Positions 29,064 through 40,458 are shown, counted from the stretch's first letter. The stretch is 64,000 nucleotides of DNA from Rhodanobacter sp. Root480 (GCF_001426645.1 NZ_LMEX01000002.1:950322-1014321), one strand, 5' to 3'. Notes: generated by a model not told the origin, from the sequence alone. A program made the numbers and translations.

Positions 29064-31088
29064 TCAACTGCTGGCTTGCTCCCCGCGTTGCCGTGCCAGC
29101 GCCTCGCGTCCCGCGCGCAGCGTTTCCACGATGGCATCCACGTCGTACACGCAGCCGCCCCAGGTACCGCCGCTGGCTTCCTGCAGCGCGGCCCACAGGC
29201 GCGTGTCGTCGGGCAGCTTCGGATGCGGTGCGATCGCCGGGTGGATCGCGCGCGTGGCCAGCAAGGCTGTCGCTTGTTCCGGTGGCAACGGTTGTGCCGG
29301 GTCGGTGCCGATGAAATCGATCCGGCCCTGCAAGGTGTTGCGATCAATCTCGATGCGTACCAAGTCGCCGTCGCGCAGCCGCCCGATCGGGCCACCGGCC
29401 AGCGCTTCCGGCCCCACATGGCCGATGCAGGCGCCGGTGGAGACGCCGGAGAAACGCGCATCGGTCAGCACCGGCACGTGCTTGCCCCAGGGCAGGTATT
29501 TCAGCGCGGAAGTGAGCTGGTAGGTTTCCTCCATGCCGGTGCCGGCGGGGCCGCAGCCGGCCAGCACCACCACGTCGCCCGCCACCACCGCACCTTCGCC
29601 CTTGCGCTTGATCGCCACGATCGCGTCGTGTTCGGACGCGAACACGCGCGCCGGGCCGGTGTGGCGGTACACGTTGTCGTCGTCGACCACGGTCGGGTCG
29701 ATCGAGGTGGCCTTGATCACCGAGCCGTCCGGCGCAAGGTTGCCGACCGGGAACACCAGCGCCGAGGTGAGCCCCGCGGCACGGGCCGCGTCCGGGCCCA
29801 TGATCACGTTGGCCGGATCGATGCCGTCCAGTTCGCGCAGGCGTTCGCGGGCGATGCGGCGTGCGGCGCTGTGTTCCCACCAATCGAGATTCTCGCCGAC
29901 GGTGCGGCCGCTGACGGTGGGCGCGTCCAGGTGCAGCAGGCCCATCTCGCGCAGGTGCAGCATCACCTCGGGCACGCCGCCGGCCATGAACACCTGCACC
30001 GTGGGATGGTGGCGCGGGCCGTTGGGCAGCGCGTCGACCAGGCGCGGCGTGGCGCGGTTGGCGGCGGTCCAGTCGGCCACGGTGGGTGGCGCCAGGCCGG
30101 CCGCGTGGGCGATCGCCGGCACGTGCAGCATCAGGTTGGTGGAGCCGCCGAACGCGGCGTGCACCACCAGTGCGTTCTCCAGCGCGTGGCGGGTGAGGAT
30201 GGCCGACATCGGCGTGCCCGCCTTGACCAGACGCACCAGCGCCAGCGCCGCGCGCCGCGCCATGTCCAGCCACACCGGCTCGCCGGACGGCGCCAGCGCG
30301 GTGTGTGGCAGCGCGATGCCCAGCGCCTCGGCGATCACCTGCGAGGTGGCCGCGGTGCCCAGGAACTGGCAACCGCCGCCGGGCGAGCCGCAGGCGCGGC
30401 AGCCCATCGCGGCGGCGTGTTGCAGGTCGATCAATCCGTGCGCGTAGCGGGCGCCGATGGTCTGCACCTTGGCGGTGTCCTCGGCGCCGCGCGCGGGCAG
30501 CGTCACGCCGCCGGGCACGATCACGCCGGGCAGGTCGCGGCTGCCGGCCAGCGCCATCATCATCGCCGGCAGGCCCTTGTCGCAGGTGGCGATGCCGAGC
30601 AGGCCGCGGCGGTTGGGCAGCGAGCGCACCAGCCGGCGCATCGTCATCGCCGCGTCGTTGCGGTACGGCAGGCTGTCGAACATGCCGGTGGTGCCCTGGG
30701 TGCGCCCGTCGCAGGGGTCCGAGCACATCACCGAGAACGGCAGGCCGCCTTGCTCGGCCAGCGTCTCGGCCGCCGCGCGCACCAGCTTGTCGATCTCCCA
30801 ATGACCGGTGTGCAGACCCAGCGCCACCGGGCTGCCGTCGGCGGCGCGCAGGCCGCCCTGGGTGCTGAGGATCAGGTACGGATCGCGCCCGATCTCGCTG
30901 GCGCGCCAGCCCATGCCGGCGTTCTGGGTCATGCCGAACAGGTGGCCGCTGGGCGCCTCGCGCAGGGTGGTGTCATCGACCGGCAAACTGCCGGCCGGGC
31001 CTTCGCCGGAGGTGCGGGTGGTGGTCAGCGGGGTGCCGTCACCCAGGATGGCATCCAGCAAGGCATCGTCACTTTGCACGCCGGCCAT
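29064..31088 (-). CDS. D-xylonate dehydratase, YjhG/YagF type (IlvD/Edd family)
   Basis: About 674 residues, longer than IlvD or Edd (560-610) but the length of the YjhG/YagF branch. Matches to that branch are very close: SGHLFGMTQNAGMGW near residue 48, DPCDGRTQGTTGMFDSLPYR, IATCDKGLPAMMMALAG, and CRACGSPGGGCQFLGTAATS. The cysteines in these stretches ligate the iron-sulfur cluster. LTDARFSGVSTGACIGHVGP lies near residue 560. The reaction is D-xylonate to 2-keto-3-deoxy-D-xylonate. The ATG at 31088 overlaps the stop of the preceding dehydrogenase gene (TGATG); a GTG just before it is an alternative start. With its two upstream neighbours it forms the lower part of the oxidative (Weimberg) xylose pathway. 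Confidence 0.88.
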   Translation of the reverse strand: MAGVQSDDALLDAILGDGTPLTTTRTSGEGPAGSLPVDDTTLREAPSGHLFGMTQNAGMGWRASEIGRDPYLILSTQGGLRAADGSPVALGLHTGHWEIDKLVRAAAETLAEQGGLPFSVMCSDPCDGRTQGTTGMFDSLPYRNDAAMTMRRLVRSLPNRRGLLGIATCDKGLPAMMMALAGSRDLPGVIVPGGVTLPARGAEDTAKVQTIGARYAHGLIDLQHAAAMGCRACGSPGGGCQFLGTAATSQVIAEALGIALPHTALAPSGEPVWLDMARRAALALVRLVKAGTPMSAILTRHALENALVVHAAFGGSTNLMLHVPAIAHAAGLAPPTVADWTAANRATPRLVDALPNGPRHHPTVQVFMAGGVPEVMLHLREMGLLHLDAPTVSGRTVGENLDWWEHSAARRIARERLRELDGIDPANVIMGPDAARAAGLTSALVFPVGNLAPDGSVIKATSIDPTVVDDDNVYRHTGPARVFASEHDAIVAIKRKGEGAVVAGDVVVLAGCGPAGTGMEETYQLTSALKYLPWGKHVPVLTDARFSGVSTGACIGHVGPEALAGGPIGRLRDGDLVRIEIDRNTLQGRIDFIGTDPAQPLPPEQATALLATRAIHPAIAPHPKLPDDTRLWAALQEASGGTWGGCVYDVDAIVETLRAGREALARQRGEQASS

Positions 31089-32689
31089 CACAGGTCGGCC
31101 GTGGTCAACTGCCCGTCAACCAGGCGCACCAGCGAACCGGTGGGGTTGGCGTCGCGCAAGGATGGCGGCAGCCGTTGCTGGCGCACGTGGTCGTAGCTGT
31201 GCAGCGCGGCAAAGCGCAGCAGCGAGGCCGGGATGCCGACGGCGGTAAAGCCGGGATGCCCGGTGGACGGGAACGGGCCGCCGTGGTTCTGCGCGGGCGA
31301 CACCGCCACGCCGGTGGGCATGCGGTCGTTGATCAGGCGGCCGACGCGGTGGCGCAGCGCCGGGGCCAGCGCGTCGTACTCGGCATCGTCGGCGCCAGCG
31401 GTGTCGCTGTAGATGGTGCCGGTGAGGTTGCCTTCCAGCGCCTGCGCGATCTGCAGCAACTGCGCCTGCGACTCGGCCAGCACCAGCAGGCTGACCTGGC
31501 CGAAGGCCTCGTTCTGCAGCGCACGCGGCGCCTCGACGAAGCGGCTGCCGGACACCTTCAGCAAGGTCGGCTGGAACGCGTAACCGGCGCTGTCGGTGGC
31601 GATCTCGCCGCCGGCCAGCAGCTCGGCGCCGGCGTCGCGCAGCGCGTTCACCGCCTCGGCCACCAGCTGCGGGCTGCGCGGGGTCAGCAGCACGCCGGCG
31701 GGCGTGGCCGCGGTCAGCCGCTGCATTTCCTGCACGAAGGCGTCGGTGTCCGCGCCCGGCGGCAACACCGTCACGCCCGGGCGGGTGCAGAACTGGCCCG
31801 CGCCCATCGCGCAGGAGGCGGCCAGCTCGGCGGCGATCGCCGCACCGCGCTCGCGCAGCGCGCCACCCAGCACGAACACCGGGTTGACGCTGGACATCTC
31901 CAGGTAGGCCGGCGTGCCGGCCGCGTCGGCGGCGGCCTTGATCGCCATGCCGGCCGGACGGCTGCCGGTGAACGCCACCGCGGCAGTGCGCGGATCGGCC
32001 ACCACACGCAGCCCCAGCTCGTTGCTGGTGTGGAAGAACATCTGCACCGCGCCCGTCGGCAGGCCGCTGGACTGCAGCGCCTCCAGCGCGGCTTCCGCCA
32101 GCAGCTGCGAGGTATGCGGATGGGCCGGGTGGGCCTTGGCGATCACCGGGTTGCCGGCGGCAAAAGCGGCGGCGAAATCACCGCCGGAGACGCCATTGAA
32201 GGCGAACGGGAAATTGTTCGGCCCCAGCACCAGCACCGGGCCACCCAACGGGCCGAGTACGGAGCGCAGGTCGGCGGCGGTGTCGATCGTGGGCCGGGCC
32301 CAGCTGCCGTCACGCGCGGCCTTGGCGGCCTGGCGCAACTGGCCGGTGGTGCGCGGCAACTCGCCATTGCGCAGGCGCCCTTCGAGCGGCAAGCCGGTTT
32401 CGCGATGCGCGGTTTCGACCAGGGCGTCGGCACGCGCCTCGATGGCGGCGGCGTAGGCGTCGAGGAAGGCGCCGATGCGCTCGCCCGGCAACTGCGCCAT
32501 CTCGGCGGCGGCACGCTGGCCGGCGTCCAGCATCGCGTCTAGATCGGCCCAGCCGGAGATCGGGTAATCGTGCGCGTCCAGCTCCTGCCCCTGCGAGGGA
32601 TTGAACGCGTGGAAGCTGCCTTCCGGCGCCTGCGCCTGGACCCAGCGGCCGTCGACAAGAATGGGTTGCATGGAAGTGGGATTGCTCAT
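31088..32689 (-). CDS. Alpha-ketoglutaric semialdehyde dehydrogenase (aldehyde dehydrogenase family)
   Basis: A 533-residue NAD(P)-dependent aldehyde dehydrogenase. The Rossmann part shows [15 protein letters not shown] near residue 155, the catalytic glutamate is in [15 protein letters not shown] near residue 265, and the catalytic cysteine in [10 protein letters not shown] near residue 300. The substitution of the usual WNxxEPxP by [10 protein letters not shown] is typical of the ketoglutaric semialdehyde group. It converts 2-oxoglutarate semialdehyde to 2-oxoglutarate, ending the pentonate pathway. The stop overlaps the following gene, and its own ATG overlaps the stop of the FAH-family gene (ATGA), so the three are translationally linked, which supports the pathway call. 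Confidence 0.87.
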   Translation of the reverse strand: MSNPTSMQPILVDGRWVQAQAPEGSFHAFNPSQGQELDAHDYPISGWADLDAMLDAGQRAAAEMAQLPGERIGAFLDAYAAAIEARADALVETAHRETGLPLEGRLRNGELPRTTGQLRQAAKAARDGSWARPTIDTAADLRSVLGPLGGPVLVLGPNNFPFAFNGVSGGDFAAAFAAGNPVIAKAHPAHPHTSQLLAEAALEALQSSGLPTGAVQMFFHTSNELGLRVVADPRTAAVAFTGSRPAGMAIKAAADAAGTPAYLEMSSVNPVFVLGGALRERGAAIAAELAASCAMGAGQFCTRPGVTVLPPGADTDAFVQEMQRLTAATPAGVLLTPRSPQLVAEAVNALRDAGAELLAGGEIATDSAGYAFQPTLLKVSGSRFVEAPRALQNEAFGQVSLLVLAESQAQLLQIAQALEGNLTGTIYSDTAGADDAEYDALAPALRHRVGRLINDRMPTGVAVSPAQNHGGPFPSTGHPGFTAVGIPASLLRFAALHSYDHVRQQRLPPSLRDANPTGSLVRLVDGQLTTADL

Positions 32690-33504
32690 GATACGGGGTT
32701 CTCCAGAACCAGACCGCCGATGTCGATGCTCACGACATCGCCGGCCTGCAGGGTGAAAGTTTCATCCGGCACGATGCCGGTACCGGTGAACAGGAAGGCG
32801 CCGTGGGGGAAGGTCAGCTCGCGGAACAGGTAGCCGGCCAGTTCCTCCAGCGCGCGCTTGATCTGCGAACTGCGGGTTTCCCCGGCAAATACAACCGCGC
32901 CACCGCGGCGGATCTGCAGCGCGATGGCCAGGTCGCGCAGGCTGTCGACCGGGCACAGGCGGATGCCCGGGCCGATCGCGCAGGCGCCGTCGTAGACCTT
33001 GGCCTGCGGCAGGTACAACGGGTTTTCGCCCTCGATGCTGCGCGAGGAAACATCGTTGCCCACCGCGTAGCCGCGGATGCCGCCGGCGCTGTCCAGCACC
33101 AGCACCAGTTCCGGCTCGGGCACGTTCCAGGCACTGTCCGCGCGCACCCGGATGCCCTGGCCGTGGCCGCTGGTACGCCATCCGCAGGCCTTGAAGAACA
33201 ACTCCGGCCGCGCCGCCGCATACACCTTCTGGTACACGTCGGCGCTCTGCGACTCCGCCTCGCGCGCCATGCGGCTGCTGAGGTAGGTGACGCCGCTGGC
33301 CCAGGCTTCCTGCGCGTCCTCGATCGGCGCCAGCAGGGCGCCATCGGCCGACGCGCCGCGGGCGGCGGAGGCCAGTTGCGCCTGCGCCGCCTCGGCCGGC
33401 AAGGCCAGCCAGGCCGACAGGCTGAAATCGACGGGAAGGTAATGGCCGTCCAAAGCCCAACGCGGGCCATCGGCGGTGGTGTGGCGGGTCAGGTTGGCAG
33501 GCAT
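32686..33504 (-). CDS. FAH-family 2-keto-3-deoxy-pentonate dehydratase
   Basis: A 272-residue member of the fumarylacetoacetate hydrolase family. [18 protein letters not shown] near residue 70 and [15 protein letters not shown] near residue 100 are seen in the 2-keto-3-deoxy-D-pentonate dehydratases. Metal-binding acids are in [11 protein letters not shown] (E-x-E) near residue 130, with [22 protein letters not shown] following, and the C-terminal [20 protein letters not shown] is typical. It would convert 2-keto-3-deoxy-xylonate (or the arabonate isomer, which is the same compound) to 2-oxoglutarate semialdehyde. GGAGCCTCCG stands before the ATG. Between uxuB and the semialdehyde dehydrogenase. 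Confidence 0.82.
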   Translation of the reverse strand: MPANLTRHTTADGPRWALDGHYLPVDFSLSAWLALPAEAAQAQLASAARGASADGALLAPIEDAQEAWASGVTYLSSRMAREAESQSADVYQKVYAAARPELFFKACGWRTSGHGQGIRVRADSAWNVPEPELVLVLDSAGGIRGYAVGNDVSSRSIEGENPLYLPQAKVYDGACAIGPGIRLCPVDSLRDLAIALQIRRGGAVVFAGETRSSQIKRALEELAGYLFRELTFPHGAFLFTGTGIVPDETFTLQAGDVVSIDIGGLVLENPVS

Positions 33505-33539
33505 CGGAGGCTCCAGGAAATCGGGGTGAGAAAGGTGGG

Positions 33540-34988
33540 TCAGTTATTCAGCGCGTGCCGCACCGCGTCCGGCGTGGCCGGCGCCAGTGCGGCGTGCGCG
33601 GCGCGCAGCGCGGTGGTGAAACGGGTATCGCCGGCCAGCGCGCCGAACACGCCGTCCAGCGCCAGGAAGGCATCGACGTCACCCGTCGCGCCGCAGCGCG
33701 CCAGGGTGTCGGCCAGCGGATCGACGATGGCCACGCCGTTGCGCGCCTGGCGCGCCACGAAGTGCAACCAACCCGCGACCGGCAGGCACAAGCGCTCGAT
33801 CGGCCGGCCCGCGGCCAGCGCCTCGGCGATCGTGCCCAGCAGCCGCACCGGAATTTTTTGCGAACCGTCCCAGGCAATCTGCGCCAGCAGGTGGCGGATG
33901 GCCGGATTGCGGAAGCGGGCCAGGATGGCGTCGACATAGGCCTGCGGATCGAAACCCGGCAACGCCGGCAGCGAGGGCACGATGTCCTGGCGCATCAGCC
34001 GCTCGATGAAGCCGGCCAGCAACGGCTCGGCCATCGCCGCGGACACCGTCTCCAACTCCATCAGCGAACCGAGATAGGCCAGCGTGGAATGCGGGCCGTT
34101 GAGCAGGCGCAGCTTGGCGCGGTCGTAGCCGGCGATGTCGCGGCTGAGGGTGGCGCCGGCGCGCTCGAACGGCGGGCGCTCATTGCAGAAACGGTCCTCG
34201 ATCACCCACTGCGTATACGCCTCGCGCTGGATCGGCCAAGCATCGACGCAACCCAGTGCGTCGGCCACGCGCTGGCGCAGCGCGTCGTCGGTGGCGGGGG
34301 TGATGCTGTCCACCATCGAACAGGGGAACGCCACCTCGGCCTCGATCCACGCCGCCAGCTCCGCATCGACACGCGCCGCGTATTGCAACGCGGCGCGGCG
34401 CAGGCGATGACCGTTGCCGGCGAGGTTGTCGCAACTGAGCACGGTGTACGGTGCGATGCCGCGGGCACGCCGTTCGCGCAAACCGGCGACGACGTAGCCG
34501 ATGGCGCTGCGCGGTGTCTGCGGCGCGGCGAGGTCGTGCGCGATGTCGGGGTGGGCGAGATCCAGATCCTCACCGGCGAGGCAGTAGCCCTTCTCGGTGA
34601 TGGTCAGCGTGACCAGCTTCACCGCCGGCTCGGCCAACCGCGCCAGCACGGCGGCCTGGTCTTCGCTGGCCACCAGCAGTTCGCGGATCGCGCCGATCAC
34701 CCGCAGCGAGGTTTGTTCGCCCAGCAAGGCCAGCGTGTACAGGCCGTCCTGCGGGCGCAGCGCGTCGCGCACGCCGGCGCTGTGCAGGGAAACACCGCAG
34801 ATGCCCCAATCGGGGTGATCGGCGAGCAGGTCGTCGACATACACCGCCTGGTGCGCGCGGTGGAACGCGCCGGGGCCGAGGTGCACGATGCCGACGCGCA
34901 CGGCGGCCAGGTCGTAGTTCGGGCGGATCACCGTGGCCGGCAACGTCGGCAACACGGCAGCGGACAAGCGTGCAGCCGGTGCCTTCAA
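33540..34988 (-). CDS. uxuB: Fructuronate reductase / mannitol dehydrogenase family oxidoreductase
   Basis: A 482-residue long-chain polyol dehydrogenase. The NAD-binding start is [20 protein letters not shown] near residue 32. [30 protein letters not shown] and [15 protein letters not shown] follow, then [20 protein letters not shown] near residue 265, and the catalytic lysine region [19 protein letters not shown] near residue 290. It reduces D-fructuronate to D-mannonate. The best start is an unusual TTG at 34988: GAGGTG lies six bases upstream, and TTGA overlaps the kdgK stop. The next step is ManD of the same operon. Tagaturonate reductase is the main alternative, but the glucuronoxylan context favours fructuronate. 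Confidence 0.9.
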   Translation of the reverse strand: MKAPAARLSAAVLPTLPATVIRPNYDLAAVRVGIVHLGPGAFHRAHQAVYVDDLLADHPDWGICGVSLHSAGVRDALRPQDGLYTLALLGEQTSLRVIGAIRELLVASEDQAAVLARLAEPAVKLVTLTITEKGYCLAGEDLDLAHPDIAHDLAAPQTPRSAIGYVVAGLRERRARGIAPYTVLSCDNLAGNGHRLRRAALQYAARVDAELAAWIEAEVAFPCSMVDSITPATDDALRQRVADALGCVDAWPIQREAYTQWVIEDRFCNERPPFERAGATLSRDIAGYDRAKLRLLNGPHSTLAYLGSLMELETVSAAMAEPLLAGFIERLMRQDIVPSLPALPGFDPQAYVDAILARFRNPAIRHLLAQIAWDGSQKIPVRLLGTIAEALAAGRPIERLCLPVAGWLHFVARQARNGVAIVDPLADTLARCGATGDVDAFLALDGVFGALAGDTRFTTALRAAHAALAPATPDAVRHALNN

Positions 34989-36031
34989 CGCCGCACCTCG
35001 AAACCTTCCTGGGCAAGAAGCGCGAGCATGTCGGCCTCGCGCAGCAGGTTCACGTCGCCGAGCACCGAGTGCTTGAGGCTGGCGGCAGCGATGGCGAAAT
35101 CCAGCGCGTCCTGCTCGCCCATGTCGCGCAGCAGGCCGTGCAGCAAACCCGCGGCGAAGGCGTCACCGCCACCGATGCGATCCACGATGCGGGCGAGGCG
35201 ATGCGTCCGCGTGGTCAGCACCTGCTGGCGCGTGGCCAGCAGGCCGCTGAGGTCATGCGTGTCCACGTCCAGGTGGCGCCGGTCGGTAGCGGCCATCAGG
35301 CGCAGTTGTGGGAACGTGGCGAAGGCCAGCTCGGCCGCCGCACGGAAACGTTGTTGGGCATCGCCCTGGTCGAACGTCGCACCCAGGATCAATGCGATGT
35401 CGCGCTCGTTGCCGAACACCAGCTCGGCCTCGGCCAACACCTCGCGCAGCAGCGCCGGGGCCTGTGCCGCCCGCGCCCCCCACAGCTTGCTGCGGTAATT
35501 GCAGTCGAACGAGACGCTGACGCCGGCATCGCGTGCCGCACGCACGGCGGCCAATGCCGACTGCGCGCTGGCATCGCCCAGGGCCAGGTTGATGCCTGAC
35601 AGGTGCAACCAGCGGGCACCATCGAGCAGGCGTGGCCAGTCGTGCGCCGTGGCCGCGGTGCATGCGAACGCCGAACCGGCGCGGTCGTAGACCACTTCGG
35701 TAGGGCGCTGCATGGCACCGGGTGCGATGAAATAGACGCCCATACGGCCATCCGCAAAACGGAGGCCGGCTGTGTCCACGCCATGACGCCGCAGTTCGGC
35801 GGCGCAGGCGTGGCCGATGGCGTTGTCCGGCAGTGCGGTCACCATGGCGCTGCGGTGACCGAGGATGGCCAGCGAGGCGGCGACATTCGCCTCCGCGCCG
35901 CCGAAGCGTGCGTCGAGGTGCGGGGACTGCAGCAGCAGCTCCTGCCCCGGCGGCGACAGGCGCAACAGCAGTTCGCCGAAACAGACGACGCGGCTTTCGC
36001 CGCGCGTCTGCCGTGGTGCATTGGACATCAT
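34985..36031 (-). CDS. kdgK: 2-keto-3-deoxygluconate kinase (PfkB family)
   Basis: About 348 residues of ribokinase fold. RVVCFGELLLRLSPPGQELLLQ at the N-terminus and DARFGGAEANVAASLAILG near residue 43 form the substrate site. FDCNYRSKLW near residue 175 is the characteristic KdgK segment. RIVDRIGGGDAFAAGLLHGL near residue 285 holds the anion hole and catalytic aspartate. It phosphorylates 2-keto-3-deoxygluconate to KDPG, which an aldolase (not in this window) would split to pyruvate and glyceraldehyde-3-phosphate. Starts at one of two adjacent ATGs (36031 or 36028), 12 bases after the GH3 stop, with no strong ribosome binding site. Confidence 0.88.
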   Translation of the reverse strand: MMSNAPRQTRGESRVVCFGELLLRLSPPGQELLLQSPHLDARFGGAEANVAASLAILGHRSAMVTALPDNAIGHACAAELRRHGVDTAGLRFADGRMGVYFIAPGAMQRPTEVVYDRAGSAFACTAATAHDWPRLLDGARWLHLSGINLALGDASAQSALAAVRAARDAGVSVSFDCNYRSKLWGARAAQAPALLREVLAEAELVFGNERDIALILGATFDQGDAQQRFRAAAELAFATFPQLRLMAATDRRHLDVDTHDLSGLLATRQQVLTTRTHRLARIVDRIGGGDAFAAGLLHGLLRDMGEQDALDFAIAAASLKHSVLGDVNLLREADMLALLAQEGFEVRR

Positions 36032-36043
36032 CAAGCCGGCGAC

Positions 36044-38762
36044 TCAGTTGACGGTGAAGGATTGCGTGGCACGAATGTCCGCACTGGAGGCACCGATCTG
36101 CACTTCATAACGTCCCGCGTCGACGGCGTAGGCCGCCTTCTTGGTGTCGTAGTAACGCAGGTCGGTGGCCGGTGAAACGTCGAACGACACTTCACGCGTC
36201 TGCCCCGGTTCCAGGGTGATGCGCTGGATGCCGCGAAGGTCCTTGTTCGACCGTTCGTGCGGCGTGCCGACCCCGCGCAGGTAGAGCTGCACCACTTCGT
36301 CGCCGGCGCGCTTGCCGGCGTTGTGCACCTTCACCGTGACGTGCAGCTTGTCGTCCTTGCCGATCTTGTCGTGGTTGAGCTTCAGATCCGCATAGGTGAA
36401 CTTCGTGTACGACAGGCCGTAGCCGAACGGGTACAGCGGCTCGCCCTTGAAGTAGCGGTAGGTGCGGCCGTCCATGCGGTAGTCGTCGAACGCGGGCAGC
36501 TTTTCGCTGGCCTTGTAGAACGTCACCGGCAGGCGGCCGGCCGGATCGGCGTTGCCGAACAGTACGTCGGCCACGGCGTTGCCGCCGCGCTGGCCGGGGT
36601 ACCACGCCAGCAGCACGGCGGGCAGGTGCTGGTTGGCCCAGTCCACCGCCAGTGCGGAGCCGCTGGTGAGCACCAGCACCACCGGCTTGCCAGTGGCTTC
36701 GAGTGCCTGCAGCAGCTTGCGCTGGGTGGCGGGCAGGCGCAGGTCGGTGCGGTCGCCACCGGCGAAGCCCGGGTAGTTCACCCGCATTTCCTCACCTTCC
36801 ACGTCGCTGGTGAGGCCACCGGCGAAGACCACCACGTCGGCATCCTTCGCCGCATCGAGCGCGGCCTGGAACGGCGCCTTGGCGCCAGGCATGCGCCAGG
36901 CCAGGCGCACGCCGGCATCGCGTTCCAGTTCCTTGTATTCCACGCGGATGTCGTAGGCGTGGCCACCTTCCAGCTTCAGCTTGACCTGGGTGGCGGTGAG
37001 GTTGTCGGCCCGTTCCCAGCGGTCGATCACCGGCTTGCCGTCCAGGTAAACGCGCACGCCGTCGTTGGCGGCCGCTTCCAGCACGTAGTCACCGCTCACC
37101 GGCGGCAGCAGCTGGCCGCTCCAGCGGATGGAGAAGTTGTCGCTGGGCACCGCCTGGTCCGGCTGGGCTTCGCCACGGGCGAGCAGGTTGTCGGTGGGCG
37201 AGCCGCGATCCCAGTTGAAGCCGATCACCGGGTCCACCCGCACCAGCGCGGGCGTGCCGGACAGGTCGGTGTTGCGGAAATACTCGCCGCGCAGGCCGCG
37301 CTCGGCATCGCCGGCGGACGGGCGCAGGTATTGCGCCTCCACCAGCGGCATGCCGGTGGGATCGCTGCGGCCTTCCACGAGATCGACGCCGCGCGCGTAC
37401 ACCACCTTCGCCTGCGGCGCGGCCTCGCGGATGCCGCGCAGGATCGTCACCGGGTCGGCCGGCGTGCCGTGGTAGTTGCCCACCAGGGCCATGGTGTCGT
37501 CGGCGGTGGGGCCGATCACCGCGATGTGCTTGACGTCGCGCGACAACGGCAGCACGCCGTCGTTCTTCAGCAGCACCATCGATTCGACGGCAGCGCGGCG
37601 CGCCAGCGCATCGTGCTGCGGCGACTGGTTCACCGAATACGGCACGTCGGACCACGGCACCTTGCTGGCCGGGTCGAACATGCCCAGGCGCATGCGCGCC
37701 TGCATCAGGCGGGTGAGCGCGACGTCGATTTCGCTTTCCTTGATGAGGCCGTCGTGCACGGCCTTGACCAGGGCGGCGTACTCGGTGCCGCAGTCCAGGT
37801 CCACGCCGTTCTTCACCGCCAGCGCACTGGCCGCCTCGACGGTGTCGACCACCTTGTGGTGCTTGTAGATGTCCTCCACCGCGCCACAGTCGGAGACCAC
37901 GTAACCCTTGAAGCCCCAGTCCTTGCGCAGGATCTGTTCCAGCAGGCGCGGGCTGCCGGTGGCGGGCTCGCCGTTGACGCGGTTGTAGGCGCTCATCACC
38001 GCATCGACGTCGGCCTCCTGCACCAGCGTCTGGAACGCGGGCAGGTAGGTTTCGTAGAGGTCGCGCTCGCTGGGATGCACGTCGAAATGGTGGCGGTCGG
38101 CCTCCGGCCCGCTGTGCACGGCGAAGTGCTTGGCGGTGGCGTCCAGCTTGCGATATTTGGCGTCATTGCCCTGCAGGCCGGTGACGAAGGCCACGCCCAT
38201 GCGCTCGGTGAGGTAAGGGTCCTCGCCGTAGGTTTCCTGGCCGCGGCCCCAGCGTGGGTCGCGGAAGATGTTGATGTTGGGCGACCAGTAGGTGAGGCCC
38301 TCGTAGCGGCCGTGGCTGTCCTTGCGCTGGAACTCGTTGTACTTGGCGCGCGCCTCGTCGCTGATGGCGGTGGCCACCTCATGCATCAGCGGCACGTCGA
38401 ACGTGGCCGCCAGGCCGATCGCCTGCGGGAACACGGTGGCCTGGCCCGCGCGCGCCACGCCGTGCAGGCCCTCGTTCCACCAGTCGTACGCGGCCACGCC
38501 CAGGCGCGGGATCGCCGGCGCGGTGTTCTGCATCTGCGCGGCCTTTTCCTCCAGCGTCATGTGCGCGACGAGGTCGGCGGCGCGATCGTGGAAGCTGCGG
38601 CTGAGATCACGATAGACCGGTGTGGACGCGGCCGACGACGTTGCGTCGGCGTGGCCCTCCGCATGCAAGGGGAACACGGGCGAAACCAGGGCCATGCCCA
38701 GAGCCACCGCCATTGTCGTGCGGAACATGCCGCGCCACGCCTGTCGCTTCGCCATAGTCATC
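36044..38762 (-). CDS. Secreted GH3 beta-xylosidase / beta-glucosidase with PA14 domain
   Basis: About 904 residues with a signal peptide (MFRTTMAVALGMALVSPVFP and following). The GH3 N-terminal barrel shows RLGVAAYDWWNEGLHGVARA near residue 85 and KHFAVHSGPEADRH, and the nucleophile aspartate in GYVVSDCGAVEDI near residue 300. A PA14 domain is inserted in the second domain (FSIRWSGQLLPPVSGDYVLE to ERDAGVRLAW, about residues 530-640). A fibronectin III-like domain ends the protein. WWNEGLHG and the PA14 insertion are typical of Xyl3A-like beta-xylosidases. It removes xylose from non-reducing ends in the periplasm. Two ATGs (38762 and 38756) follow AAAAGGGAACG. Sits between GH43 and kdgK with gaps of 16 and 12 bases. 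Confidence 0.9.
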
Positions 38763-38778
38763 GTTCCCTTTTGCGTTT

Positions 38779-40458
38779 TCATTGGTTGTCGAGTCGACGC
38801 GCATACGGACCCACCGTCGCGCCGATGAATCCGCCTGCCACATCGGTACTGAGCAGCGTGCCGTCCGCCTGGCGTTCGAGCCACTTCCAGCCCGACCCGT
38901 CATCGTAGGCGAAACCGTAGGCTTTGCCGTCACCGCTGATCTTCAACGTCAACTTGCCCACGTTGGCTGGCAGGACCACGCTGTCGACGACAGCCTTGTG
39001 GTCGCCGCGATGCACCCGCAGCGACAGCCGCAGGTGATCGCCCTCGTGCCTGACGCCGAACGCGTACCAGTAGTGCTCGTTCTGGTACGCCGCGATACCC
39101 GCCTCGACGCCCGCAGCCGGCACCGCCAGCGCGGTGCTGGCGTCGAACGCCAGGTGTTGCTGGCGGCGGGCCAGGTAGGACGGATTCTTCAGCGTGTCCA
39201 GATCCTGCGCCAGCGGATGGATGGCCAGCTTGCCGGGATGCGAGGACAGATCCGCCCACGATTGCTTCGGCGTGCGCGCGAACAGCCACTCGCTGCCCAG
39301 CGTGGTGCTGTCGAAATCATCGCGCGCGTCGAAGTTGCCGCTCAACGGCGCCTGCGAGGCATTGCGCTGCATGAAGGCCGGCCCCTTCACCACCTGCGGA
39401 ATCGCCTGGCCGTGGGGCAGGATGATCGGCCAGTCGTCCTTCCATTCCACCGGCAGCAGATAGGTCTCGCGGCCGGTGTTGTAGTGCGTGCCGTCATAGG
39501 CGCGGCTGGCCAGGAACACCGCCCACCAGCTGCCGTCGGCGGCTTCCACCAAGTCGGCGTGCCCGGCATTGGTGATCGCATTGGCGCGATCGGCGGGCAG
39601 GTCGCGCTGGGTGAGGATCGGGTTGCCCTCGTACGGCACATACGGGCCCCACACCGAACGACTGCGGAACACCACTTCGGAATGTTGCGGGCCGGTGCCA
39701 TCCTCGGCGCACATCAGGTAATACCAGCCATTGCGCTGGTAGATGTGCGGGCCTTCGATCCAGATCGGTTTCCTCGCGAGGTCAGTGCCGCCGTTGATGA
39801 TGACCTGGCGTTTCCCCACCGGTTTCAGCGAAACCGGATCGAACTGCCGCAGCCAGATCGCGCGATGGCCTTCGTACAACGGCTTGCCCTCGGGCTCGTC
39901 GTTGTTGAGCAGGTAGGCCTTGCCGTCCTTGTCGAAAAACAGCGACGGATCGATGCCGCCCACGCCCTTCAGCCACACCGGATCGGACCACGGGCCGGCA
40001 GCGCTTTTCGCGGTGCTGACAAAATTGCCGCCGCTGTCCACCGCGGTGTTGACCACGTAGAACGTGCCGTCATGATGGCTGATCGCGGGCGCGAACACGC
40101 CGCGCGACATGTTCAAGCCATCGAAGTCCAGCGTGGTCGGTTTGTCGATCACGTGGCTGACGGGTTTCCAGTGCACCAGGTCCTTGCTCTCGAACACGGG
40201 GATGCCCGGGTAGTAGGCAAAGCTGGAATTGACCAGGTAAAACGTGTCATCCACCCGCACCACACTGGGGTCCGGATAGAAGCCGGCCAGCACGGGGTTG
40301 CGGAAGTGGCCGGCCGGCAGCGGCTGCTCGAACGCGCGGTCGTGGCCCTGGTAATCGAACCAGTCGAACAGCACCGGCTCGGCCGCCTGGGCCGCCATGC
40401 CGCAGCTGGCCAGCAGGCACAGCAGCAACGCCTTGAATGATCGTGTCGGCATCGTCAT
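38779..40458 (-). CDS. Secreted GH43 beta-xylosidase / arabinofuranosidase with C-terminal beta-sandwich
   Basis: About 559 residues. Signal peptide SFKALLLCLLASCGMAAQAA. The propeller shows the base aspartate in GFYPDPSVVRVDDTFYLVNS near residue 62, the pKa-tuning aspartate in GVGGIDPSLFFDKDGKAYLL near residue 165, and the acid glutamate in IWIEGPHIYQRNGWYYLM near residue 230. The C-terminal 200 residues form a second beta-sandwich as in xylan beta-xylosidases. It resembles Gly43E of Xanthomonas xylan loci and should remove xylose or arabinose from oligosaccharides in the periplasm. The start ATGA overlaps the manD stop. A distinct paralogue of the cytoplasmic GH43 at 9045-10085. Confidence 0.9.
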   Translation of the reverse strand: MTMPTRSFKALLLCLLASCGMAAQAAEPVLFDWFDYQGHDRAFEQPLPAGHFRNPVLAGFYPDPSVVRVDDTFYLVNSSFAYYPGIPVFESKDLVHWKPVSHVIDKPTTLDFDGLNMSRGVFAPAISHHDGTFYVVNTAVDSGGNFVSTAKSAAGPWSDPVWLKGVGGIDPSLFFDKDGKAYLLNNDEPEGKPLYEGHRAIWLRQFDPVSLKPVGKRQVIINGGTDLARKPIWIEGPHIYQRNGWYYLMCAEDGTGPQHSEVVFRSRSVWGPYVPYEGNPILTQRDLPADRANAITNAGHADLVEAADGSWWAVFLASRAYDGTHYNTGRETYLLPVEWKDDWPIILPHGQAIPQVVKGPAFMQRNASQAPLSGNFDARDDFDSTTLGSEWLFARTPKQSWADLSSHPGKLAIHPLAQDLDTLKNPSYLARRQQHLAFDASTALAVPAAGVEAGIAAYQNEHYWYAFGVRHEGDHLRLSLRVHRGDHKAVVDSVVLPANVGKLTLKISGDGKAYGFAYDDGSGWKWLERQADGTLLSTDVAGGFIGATVGPYARRLDNQ